Shown here piece after piece: positions 1 to 6,056 of a stretch of DNA of 7,319 bases. Below the pieces are notes generated by a model. The model was not told the origin of the DNA, searched no databases, and was given only the letters and a program-made list of their open reading frames with translations. The DNA comes from JAZGAE01 sp036475545. GTDB lineage: Bacteria > Pseudomonadota > Alphaproteobacteria > DATDPM01. Positions within the stretch are counted from its first letter, which is position 1. Every line of letters begins with the position of its first letter. The translations under genes and the position numbers were made by a program. The DNA is taken from assembly GCA_036475545.1 (NCBI GenBank), contig JAZGAE010000007.1:1-7319 (forward strand), written 5' to 3'.

Positions 1-29
1 GCGCGACTGGCCGCTGCGACTCGTTCGGG

Positions 30-1973
30 TCAGGAGACCGAAGCGCGCCTCGTGGACGGGTTCGCGTTGCCGGGCTTGCCCGCTTCGGCGTTGCGATCGC
101 CGCCGAAGTTCTTGTCGACATACTCGAGCATCATGCCCACGCATTCGGCAACGTCGTTCTGGTTGGTGTCGACGACGAGCTCGGGTTCCTCGGGGGACTC
201 GTAAGGCGCGGAAATTCCGGTGAAGACGGGGATCTCGCCCTGCCTCGCCTTCTTGTAAAGGCCCTTGGGATCGCGTCGCTCGCACACCTCCAGGTCCGCC
301 TTGACGTAGACCTCGTGGAACAGGTCGGGGCAGATCGCGCGGGCGCGCTCGCGGTCCGAGCGGTAGGGCGAGATGAAAGCCGTGATCACGACGAAGCCAG
401 CTTCGGCGAACAGGGCGGCCACCTCGCCGACGCGGCGGATGTTCTCGGCGCGGTCTTCCGGCGCAAAGGCGAGGTCCGCGCTCAGCCCATGGCGGATGTT
501 GTCGCCATCGAGCACGTAGACCTGGTAGCCCTTCAGGAACAACTGCCGTTCCAGCTCCAGGGCAAGGGTGGTCTTGCCCGCGCCGGAAAGGCCCGTGAGC
601 CAGACGACGCCGCTGGCGTGGCCGTTGCTCTGCCATCGCGCGTCCGCGGTCACCCGGTGGTCGACGTTGAAGATGTTCGTCGCCTTGACGGTCAGGCTGT
701 GGCGCTGGTCGGGATAGCCCTCCATGTTGACGATCCCGCCGCCGACGGCATCGAAGTCCTCGATCAGCACGAACCGGCCGGTGCGCGGATTGTGGCCGAA
801 CTCGTCCAACGCCAGCATGGAGCGCGAGCGCAGCACGACCTCGGCGACCGCGTTGCGCTCGACCTGGTCGGCGGCGTTGGACGAGAGGTCGGTCGTGTCG
901 ATCACCTTCTCGATCTGTTGCACCTCGACGGTGTGCCGCCCCGTGGCCAGCTTCAACAGGTACTGGGCCCCGACGGTCAACGGCTTCCTGCCCAGCCAGA
1001 AAATGCGCGCGCGGAAGACGTTGGTCTCGATCGGCGGATTTTCGAGCGCGCTCGCCACCTCGCCGCGTTCCACGAACAACTGCTCGTCGAGGGTGATGCC
1101 GATGGACTGACCGGGGACCGCCGCCAAGATCGGCGCCGGGACGTTCCAGGCCTCGATACTGGCGACCCGCGCGGCCTTATTGGAAGGGGAGAACAGCAGC
1201 GTGTCGCCGACATTCAATCGACCGCTCTCGATGCGGCCGGCGATTATGCGCCGGTCGTCGAACTTGTAGACGTCCTGTACCGGGAATCTCAGCGGCAAAT
1301 CCGTCGGCGCGACGGGGGGCTCGAACCGGTCCAGCGCCTCGCTGATCGTGGGGCCATCGTACCAGGTCATGACCCGCGACCTTTCCGCCACCTGTTCGCC
1401 GTTGCGAGCGGAGACGGGGATGACGTATGTGGGCGTGACCCCGATGTCCGCGAGGTACTTCTGGATTTCCCCCTCCACCTCGGCGAAGCGGGCCTGGGAG
1501 TATTCGACGAGATCCATCTTGTTGATCACCACCGCGACCTGCTTCACGCCCATGAGGTGGAGCAAATACCCGTGGCGGCGCGACTGCTCGCGCACGCCCT
1601 CGGCGGCGTCGATGACCAAGAGCGCGGCGTCGGCGCTGGCGGCGCCGGTCACCATGTTCTTGAGGAACTCCTTGTGGCCCGGCGCGTCGATGAGGACGTA
1701 CTTGCGCTTGTCGGTGCGAAACCAGATCTGCGCGGTGTCGATGGTCACGCCCTGGTCCTTCTCGGCCTTCAGCGCATCCATCAGGAACGCCCACTCGAAG
1801 GGCATGCCGCGCCTCTCGCACATCTCCTTGATGGCCTCGAGCTTGCCTTCGGGCAGCGAACCGGTGTCGTGGAACAGGCGTCCCACGAGCGTCGACTTGC
1901 CGTGATCGACGTGGCCGACGATGACGATCTTGAGCGGCTGGGAAACGACGTCCCTTTTGGAGTCGGCGTTCAT
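30..1973 (-). CDS. cysNC: Bifunctional sulfate adenylyltransferase subunit 1 / adenylylsulfate kinase (CysN-CysC fusion)
   Basis: This 647-residue cytoplasmic protein fuses two steps of sulfate activation. Residues 1 to about 440 are the CysN GTPase, which powers APS synthesis by CysD. It shows G1 GHVDHGKS (20-27), the G2-region DQGVTID (73-79), G3 DAPGH (96-100), G4 NKMD (151-154) and G5 SAR (188-190), followed by EF-Tu-like beta-barrel domains. Residues about 450-622 are APS kinase (CysC), which phosphorylates APS to PAPS: P-loop GLSGAGKT (461-468), DGDNIR (489-494), the phospho-acceptor-type serine in FISPYRSD (S535), and KARQGEIPVFTGI (575-587). Both halves keep their key residues, so both are probably active. 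The last 25 residues look disordered. The ATG directly follows the cysD stop (TAA|ATG) with only a weak upstream GGA, which suggests translational coupling. The same architecture is called NodQ in rhizobia; the position next to cysD and cysH favours the housekeeping role. The stop is TGA, and no terminator is visible in the 29 bases left downstream. Confidence 0.96.
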   Translation of the reverse strand: MNADSKRDVVSQPLKIVIVGHVDHGKSTLVGRLFHDTGSLPEGKLEAIKEMCERRGMPFEWAFLMDALKAEKDQGVTIDTAQIWFRTDKRKYVLIDAPGHKEFLKNMVTGAASADAALLVIDAAEGVREQSRRHGYLLHLMGVKQVAVVINKMDLVEYSQARFAEVEGEIQKYLADIGVTPTYVIPVSARNGEQVAERSRVMTWYDGPTISEALDRFEPPVAPTDLPLRFPVQDVYKFDDRRIIAGRIESGRLNVGDTLLFSPSNKAARVASIEAWNVPAPILAAVPGQSIGITLDEQLFVERGEVASALENPPIETNVFRARIFWLGRKPLTVGAQYLLKLATGRHTVEVQQIEKVIDTTDLSSNAADQVERNAVAEVVLRSRSMLALDEFGHNPRTGRFVLIEDFDAVGGGIVNMEGYPDQRHSLTVKATNIFNVDHRVTADARWQSNGHASGVVWLTGLSGAGKTTLALELERQLFLKGYQVYVLDGDNIRHGLSADLAFAPEDRAENIRRVGEVAALFAEAGFVVITAFISPYRSDRERARAICPDLFHEVYVKADLEVCERRDPKGLYKKARQGEIPVFTGISAPYESPEEPELVVDTNQNDVAECVGMMLEYVDKNFGGDRNAEAGKPGNANPSTRRASVS

Positions 1974-2774
1974 TTACATGTATCCATCGGCGCGAAGGCG
2001 CTCGAAGGCGTCCTCCGCCTCCTGGTCCTGCGCCCGGCCGGAGCGCTCCGACACGCGCGTGGTCTCGAGCTCGGTGATGATCTCCTCCACCGTGGCGGCG
2101 CCGCTCTCGATGGGCGCCGTACAGGGCGCGCAGCCGAGCGAACGGTACCGCTTTCCGTTCTTGGAGAAATAGAGATCCATCACGGGGATGTTCTCGCGCT
2201 GGATGTAGCGCCAGACGTCGACCTCGGTCCAGTGCAGGAGCGGGTGGATGCGCACGTGCGTTCCCGGCGCGAATTCGGTCTTGAACTGGTCCCAGAATTC
2301 GGGTGGCTGGTCGTGGGCGTCCCACGTCGCGTTCTCGGCCCTCGGGCTGAACACGCGCTCCTTGGACCGGGTCCCCTCCTCGTCGCGGCGGATACCCGCG
2401 ATGATTCCGGTGAATCCGTGTTTCTCGATCACGGCCCGCAGCCCGTCAGTCTTGAGAGACGTACAGCATACCACGCGCCCCTTCGTATGGTTCATACCGG
2501 CCGCCAAGGCTTGCGAGTTCTGACCGACGATGAGGTTCAGTTCCCATTCCTTGGCGAGGCGATCCCGGAACTCGATCATCTCGGGAATCTTGTAGGAGGT
2601 GTCGATATGCACGGCGGGGAACGGCACGCGGCCGAAAAAGGCCTTGCGCACCATCCACAACAGTGCGTTCGAATCCTTGCCGACGGACCAAAGCATGGCC
2701 AGCTTGTCGAAGGAGCGGAAGGCCTCGCGGAGGATGTAAACGCTCTGGCTCTCCAGAGCATCGAGATGGTTCAT
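1974..2774 (-). CDS. cysD: Sulfate adenylyltransferase subunit 2 (ATP sulfurylase catalytic subunit), short form
   Basis: CysD is the catalytic subunit of the heterodimeric ATP sulfurylase: ATP + sulfate gives APS + PPi, driven by GTP hydrolysis in CysN. The 266-residue protein belongs to the PP-loop ATP pyrophosphatase family. It has the PP-loop SVGKDS (30-35), HIDTSYK (56-62), the conserved RRDEEGTRSKER block (129-140), HWTEVDVW (181-188) and LGCAPCT (213-219), and ends in the family-typical ERLRADGYM. It is about 35 residues shorter than the E. coli enzyme (302 residues as I recall it). The missing part is an insert that in E. coli lies just before the LGCWPLTG region; here FSKNGK runs almost straight into it. 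The ATG at 2774 is chosen because it overlaps the cysH stop as ATGA and aligns with the family N-terminus. A GTG at 2807 would add 11 residues inside cysH. The Shine-Dalgarno sequence is weak, so coupling to cysH is likely. The TAA stop abuts cysNC. Confidence 0.95.
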   Translation of the reverse strand: MNHLDALESQSVYILREAFRSFDKLAMLWSVGKDSNALLWMVRKAFFGRVPFPAVHIDTSYKIPEMIEFRDRLAKEWELNLIVGQNSQALAAGMNHTKGRVVCCTSLKTDGLRAVIEKHGFTGIIAGIRRDEEGTRSKERVFSPRAENATWDAHDQPPEFWDQFKTEFAPGTHVRIHPLLHWTEVDVWRYIQRENIPVMDLYFSKNGKRYRSLGCAPCTAPIESGAATVEEIITELETTRVSERSGRAQDQEAEDAFERLRADGYM

Positions 2775-3502
2775 TGCGCTACCCGCAACGGGACGTGAAT
2801 TCCGCACTCGCTCTTGTCCGACCCGCGCCAGCGGCCGGCGCGCGAATGCTCTCCCGGTTTAACAGCGGCGGTGCACGTGGTGCAACCGATTGAGAGGTAC
2901 CCCTGCTCCACCAGGGGATGGCGCGGGAGGTTGCGCTCCTCCAAGGCATCCTCGATCCACGCCTGCTGCCAGGTCGCCAGCGGGTTGATCTTGATGCGTC
3001 CGTTGACCCCTTCGATGGTCTCGAGGCTCCCCCGCGAGGCGCCGTGGAAGCGCTTGCGCCCCGTGACCCACGCGTCGAACGCGCGCAGCGCATCGGCGAG
3101 CGGCTTGGTCTTGCGCATGTGGCAGCACGAGTCGGGATCCGTCTGATACAGCGTCCCGTCGGCATCCTTGGCGACGACCTCCTCGTCGCTGGGGCGTTGG
3201 AGGCGCAGGTCCTTAAGACCGAGATGGGCCCTGAGCCGATCGATGTATTCGTACGTCTCCGGGAACAGCCTGCCGGTATCCAGCACGATCACGGGCGTGG
3301 CGGGATCCACCCGTGCGACAAGGTCCAGGAGCACCGCCGCTTCCGCTCCGAACGACGAGGTAATCGCGATCCGCCCGGGGAACTCGTCCTTGATCATGAC
3401 CCGGAGCAGGTCGATGCCGTCGAGGGCCCCATAGGCCTCGCGGAGGGCCTCCGCCCGTTTCTCGGCCCAGCGGAGTCTCTGGGGCGTTGGGTCAAACGTC
3501 AT
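2771..3502 (-). CDS. cysH: Assimilatory adenylylsulfate (APS) reductase, iron-sulfur type
   Basis: This 243-residue cytoplasmic enzyme of the CysH family (PP-loop fold) reduces APS to sulfite and AMP, normally with thioredoxin as donor. It carries C126-C127 (DSCCHMRK) and C207/C210 (SIGCTTCT), the CC...CxxC ligands of the [4Fe-4S] cluster that mark APS-using members; PAPS-only enzymes such as E. coli CysH lack these. The catalytic cysteine is C233 in the C-terminal SECGIH motif. The nucleotide-binding SSFGAEAAVLL lies at 49-59, TGRKRFHGASR at 147-157 and GRIKINPLATW at 168-178. The ATG at 3502 shares one base with the sulfite reductase stop (TAATG) and is preceded by AGGGGG at 7-base spacing. 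The same frame stays open upstream to 4744, but that part is only a shadow of the sulfite reductase gene. The downstream neighbour cysD overlaps by 4 bases. Substrate preference for APS is inferred from the cysteines. Confidence 0.95.
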   Translation of the reverse strand: MTFDPTPQRLRWAEKRAEALREAYGALDGIDLLRVMIKDEFPGRIAITSSFGAEAAVLLDLVARVDPATPVIVLDTGRLFPETYEYIDRLRAHLGLKDLRLQRPSDEEVVAKDADGTLYQTDPDSCCHMRKTKPLADALRAFDAWVTGRKRFHGASRGSLETIEGVNGRIKINPLATWQQAWIEDALEERNLPRHPLVEQGYLSIGCTTCTAAVKPGEHSRAGRWRGSDKSECGIHVPLRVAQ

Positions 3503-5733
3503 TACGCGGCCCCCTGGGAGCGAAACATCGCCGCGACCGACCCGCTGGAGTCGCCGAGCGCCGCGGGATCGAAGGCGGCTTCCTCGATGGACTTTGGCAC
3601 GACCTCCGAGACGGTGTCGAGCCACACGGCGAGCGCCTCGCGATAGGCGTCGACGCGGCCGCCGTTGGTCATTCCGGCCTCGGCGGCGAGCACGTTGTCG
3701 AGGGCACCGGTGACGGCCGTGTCGTCGCCGTAGGAGGCGCGAACCCGCAGGATCATGTCGTCGAAGGAAAGCTCCTCGGTCAGGTCGCCGAACCGCACCA
3801 GCAGCCGACGCGCGGCGTGATAGACGCCGTCGTGTCCGAAGGACGGTGCCTCTCGCGGGTACTCGCCCAGGATGGTGCGGTCGACCGCGATCAGCGCGTC
3901 GTCGGCCAGGTCGTGTAGCAGGTCGTCGACGGCGACGGGCACCGCGCACTCGGCCGTCGCCGCCGCCGGCGTCACGAATTTCTCCGTCTCGCCCCAGTCG
4001 GTGAAAAGCCGCCGGTCGCCCGCGTCGACCTTTCGGGTGACCGGTTCGACGAGCTCCCTGAGCCCCTCCTTGCCGAGCCGGAGCGCCCAATCGCGCACGC
4101 TCTCGCCGTCCTCGCGGTCCGCAGCGTAAGCATCCATCATGAGCCTCAGCACCTCGCGCGCGTAACGAGCAGGCACGATCGGACCGGAGACCCCGATGGC
4201 TCCGTTGAGCCGCGGGTTCCCGCCGACGTATATCTGATAGTGCGGCGCGTTCTGGCCGTCGATCTTCTTGCCCATGCCCCGGAAGCCGAAGTCGGCGACG
4301 TGGTGCAGGCCGCAGCCGTTCTGGCACCCGGAAATCTTGACCGTCACCCCCGGAAGGGGCCCGTAGTTCCGTACCTCGTCGGTAAGCTCCTTGCCGAAGT
4401 TCTGGGAGTTGGTGATGCCGAGCCGGCAGGTCGTGGTCCCGGGGCAGGACACCACGTCCGGCACGTCGCCTTCCGTCTCCTGCACCTCGAGGCCGAGCGC
4501 GCGGACCTCGGCCACTACTTCCTCCTCCGAGCCCGTGGGCAGCCCGAAAAGGATGATGTTCTGGTCGCGGGTGACGCGGAAGCCGCTTGCACCGTGGCGC
4601 TCGCCGATGTCGGCCAAGCCCTCCAACTGTTCGGAGGTCAGCAACCCGAGCCGCGGGTTCACCACCACGGCGACCTTGCCGTCGTGACCGTGGACCACCC
4701 CGCCCGGAGAGGTGGGCGCCGGGGCCTCCTGCGGCTCGCGCCACTCCAAGGATTTCCAGGGGCGCTGCGGCATGTCCTTGAGCCTCTCGAACTCCTCCAG
4801 GAACAGGGCGCGGAACTTCTCCTCGCCGAAGCGGCGCACCAGGAACTTGATCCGCGCCTGGTTGCGGTTGACGCGATTGGAGTAGCGCTGGTGGAGACGC
4901 ACGAGTGCCTCGAGCGCCGTCGAGAGCTCTTCCTCGACGGCGAAGTCGAGGAGCTTCACGGCCGCCACCGGAACGCCGCCGGTGCCGCCGCCTCCGTAAA
5001 CGACGAAGCCCTTCTCTCCGTCCTTCTCGGTCGCCACGAGACCCATGTCATGGATGCCGGTGCCGCTGCAGTCGGTCACGCAGCCGGAAACCGCAACCTT
5101 GAACTTGCGGGGCATGTGCTGCACCAGGGGATGGCGCAACCAGGTAAGGGCAAGCCGATCCGCGACGACGCCCGCATCGACGTGCTCGCGCGGGCAGACG
5201 CCGGCGAGCTGGCACCCGTTCATGTTGCGGAGCGTGTTCCCGCACGCCTCGCGCGTCGTCAGGTCGGCCTCGTCCAACTCCTGGAGCAAGGCAGGCGTGT
5301 CGTCGAGCGGCACGAAATAGATCTGAATATCCTGGCGCGTGGTCACATGGATGTCCCCGTGACCGGCGCCGCAGAACTTGCGGTTGACGTGGGCGACCGC
5401 GCGCGCCCAATGCAGCGGAAGGATGCCGCCCGGAATCTTGATGCGGATCATCTGCACGCCCGGCTGCAACTGACCGTAAACGCCGAAGCGCAGGCGGAAC
5501 GCGGTCCAGCGCCCCTCGTCCCACTCGCCGGACTTGAAGCGGGCGAGCGCATCGCGGTACTCGTCCACATCGGAACTCCGGCTTAACGGCTCGAACTCGA
5601 CCGCGCCCGAAAGCGCCGCCTCATCGGGCCCGCCCTTGGACCGCCCGCTGCGGGATTTCCCGTCAGTCTTGCCGTTGCCCCTGTTCCTCGCGGCGCCGTT
5701 CCCGCGAACCTCCCCGGCGGACGTCATGGACAT
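3502..5733 (-). CDS. cysI: Siroheme / [4Fe-4S] sulfite (or nitrite) reductase hemoprotein with C-terminal extension
   Basis: Probable assimilatory sulfite reductase (sulfite + 6 electrons to sulfide). It is 743 residues long against about 570 for CysI. Numbering is from the ATG at 5733. A basic Gly/Arg/Lys/Asn-rich tail (1-40) precedes two pseudo-repeats, each a ferredoxin-like half-domain (about 69-158 and 346-406) plus a siroheme/4Fe-4S domain (about 159-314 and 420-564). The second half has the classic ligands C430/C436 (CPGTTTC) and C470/C474 (GCQNGC). The first half has a matching C174/C180 (CQLAGVC) and C218/C222 (GCVTDC), which is unusual. Basic substrate-site residues fit CysI: R97 (IRIKIPGG), R133 (TTRQD), K210 and K212 (PRKFK). 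Residues about 590-743 are a helical extension of unknown role. The start is supported by GGAG 7 bases upstream; a GTG at 5751 lacks a ribosome site. Context with cysH, cysD and cysNC favours sulfite over nitrite. No CysJ is nearby, so ferredoxin or another donor is likely. Confidence 0.9.
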   Translation of the reverse strand: MSMTSAGEVRGNGAARNRGNGKTDGKSRSGRSKGGPDEAALSGAVEFEPLSRSSDVDEYRDALARFKSGEWDEGRWTAFRLRFGVYGQLQPGVQMIRIKIPGGILPLHWARAVAHVNRKFCGAGHGDIHVTTRQDIQIYFVPLDDTPALLQELDEADLTTREACGNTLRNMNGCQLAGVCPREHVDAGVVADRLALTWLRHPLVQHMPRKFKVAVSGCVTDCSGTGIHDMGLVATEKDGEKGFVVYGGGGTGGVPVAAVKLLDFAVEEELSTALEALVRLHQRYSNRVNRNQARIKFLVRRFGEEKFRALFLEEFERLKDMPQRPWKSLEWREPQEAPAPTSPGGVVHGHDGKVAVVVNPRLGLLTSEQLEGLADIGERHGASGFRVTRDQNIILFGLPTGSEEEVVAEVRALGLEVQETEGDVPDVVSCPGTTTCRLGITNSQNFGKELTDEVRNYGPLPGVTVKISGCQNGCGLHHVADFGFRGMGKKIDGQNAPHYQIYVGGNPRLNGAIGVSGPIVPARYAREVLRLMMDAYAADREDGESVRDWALRLGKEGLRELVEPVTRKVDAGDRRLFTDWGETEKFVTPAAATAECAVPVAVDDLLHDLADDALIAVDRTILGEYPREAPSFGHDGVYHAARRLLVRFGDLTEELSFDDMILRVRASYGDDTAVTGALDNVLAAEAGMTNGGRVDAYREALAVWLDTVSEVVPKSIEEAAFDPAALGDSSGSVAAMFRSQGAA
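3510..3515 (-). promoter_or_regulatory. Ribosome binding site of cysH inside the sulfite reductase end
   Basis: AGGGGG on the minus strand sits 7 bases before the cysH ATG, within the last codons of the sulfite reductase gene. It lets ribosomes load or reinitiate at the TAATG junction. Confidence 0.5.
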
Positions 5734-5740
5734 GACCGCG

Positions 5741-5744
5741 CTCC
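5741..5744 (-). promoter_or_regulatory. Ribosome binding site deciding the sulfite reductase start
   Basis: GGAG on the minus strand lies 7 bases before the ATG at 5733. The longer GTG reading from 5751 has only CCTCT-type sequence before it, and the next ATG at 5727 would be 13 bases away. This favours the 743-residue protein. Confidence 0.65.
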
Positions 5745-5784
5745 ATATCACAGAGGAAGAAGTGTGGAACCTCTTATATATGCA

Positions 5785-5814
5785 AAAATAGGATGTATAA
5801 AGGCACTAAGTCAA
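5785..5814 (-). promoter_or_regulatory. Probable sigma70-type promoter of the sulfate operon
   Basis: On the minus strand, TTGACT (5814-5809) matches the -35 consensus at five of six bases. TATTTT (5790-5785) matches the -10 consensus at four of six, with an 18-base spacer. Transcription would start near 5778, giving a leader of about 45 bases before the sulfite reductase ATG. The surrounding AT-rich sequence supports the call. It is a pattern match only. Confidence 0.5.
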
Positions 5815-5821
5815 GCACGTA

Positions 5822-5846
5822 TTGTGTGGAATAATCTATATCACAA
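5822..5846. promoter_or_regulatory. Interrupted inverted repeat, candidate operator
   Basis: TTGTG and CACAA arms (5 bases each) are separated by 15 bases. The centre at 5834 is about -56 from the predicted sulfate-operon start and about -35 from the possible ctaA start. That is a plausible place for an activator such as a LysR-type regulator. No regulator gene is in the window, and short arms in AT-rich DNA can arise by chance. Confidence 0.22.
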
Positions 5847-5856
5847 ACATTTTTCG

Positions 5857-5862
5857 TATAAT
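5857..5862 (+). promoter_or_regulatory. Possible -10 element for ctaA
   Basis: TATAAT here is a perfect -10 hexamer on the plus strand at the edge of the AT-rich block. I see no good TTGACA-like element 16-18 bases upstream, so it would need an activator or may be chance in AT-rich DNA. If used, the ctaA leader would be about 188 bases long and very GC-rich. Confidence 0.3.
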
Positions 5863-6043
5863 TTTTCCCCGGGCCAGGACGGCCGTATCGAGGCCCCCGC
5901 CTGGGGCAGCGACAGCTTGCGTCACGGGCCGCCCGTGGGCTAGGACTCCGGCCCGCGCCCGGCGGCCCGGCCCGTGGCAACGGCGGCAACGGTCGAAAGC
6001 CGGCGGACGGCTTGGCTGGGCGTGGCCGTCATCGTGAAGAGCC

Positions 6044-6049
6044 AAGGAG
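6044..6049 (+). promoter_or_regulatory. Ribosome binding site deciding the ctaA start
   Basis: AAGGAG with 7-base spacing to the GTG at 6057 is the strongest ribosome site in the window. It argues for the GTG over the in-frame TTG at 6012, which lies upstream of the site. Confidence 0.75.
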
Positions 6050-6056
6050 CAGAGCC

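Larger units (their letters stand above)
5734..6056. other. Divergent intergenic region between sulfite reductase and ctaA
   Basis: This 323-base stretch has no convincing gene; short frames through it lack homology-like composition and ribosome sites. Its two halves differ sharply. Bases 5761-5870 are 33% GC by direct count and hold the promoter elements. Bases 5871-5970 are 81% GC and contain small GC-rich hairpins (5893-5907 and 5923-5937) and a 9-base tandem repeat at 5976-5993 (GGCAACGGC then GGCAACGGT). The GC-rich part would form the long leader of ctaA if that gene starts transcription near 5869. Confidence 0.8.

Noticed and set aside
1..29. A terminator after cysNC
   Set aside because: Only 29 bases are available and they show no hairpin plus T-tract on the minus strand.
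30..1973. Calling the fusion NodQ, a nodulation-factor sulfation enzyme
   Set aside because: There are no nod genes in view, and the gene sits in a complete assimilation operon.
315..2798. An 827-codon open frame on the plus strand, antisense to cysNC and cysD
   Set aside because: It lies opposite two unmistakable enzymes, its composition is the Ala/Arg/Val/Asp/His mixture typical of antisense frames in GC-rich genes, and it shows no recognisable motif.
3503..4744. A much longer cysH reading, with the frame open upstream to 4744
   Set aside because: The upstream part is an Arg/Gly-rich shadow of the sulfite reductase gene. The real CysH begins at the ATG overlapping its stop codon and has normal length.
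4240..5586. A 448-codon plus-strand frame antisense to the sulfite reductase
   Set aside because: It mirrors a conserved coding sequence, has no family motif, and is expected from the GC-rich codon bias.
5734..5780. A sulfur-responsive riboswitch in the sulfate operon leader
   Set aside because: The predicted leader is only about 45 bases and I see no SAM-type stem arrangement in it.
5923..5937. CACGGGC/GCCCGTG palindrome as a terminator
   Set aside because: It has no T-tract on either strand and sits between two divergent genes, where no transcript is expected to end.
6012..6056. A longer ctaA starting at the TTG at 6012
   Set aside because: The AAGGAG ribosome site lies after it, and the 15 added residues are charged and resemble no CtaA N-terminus.
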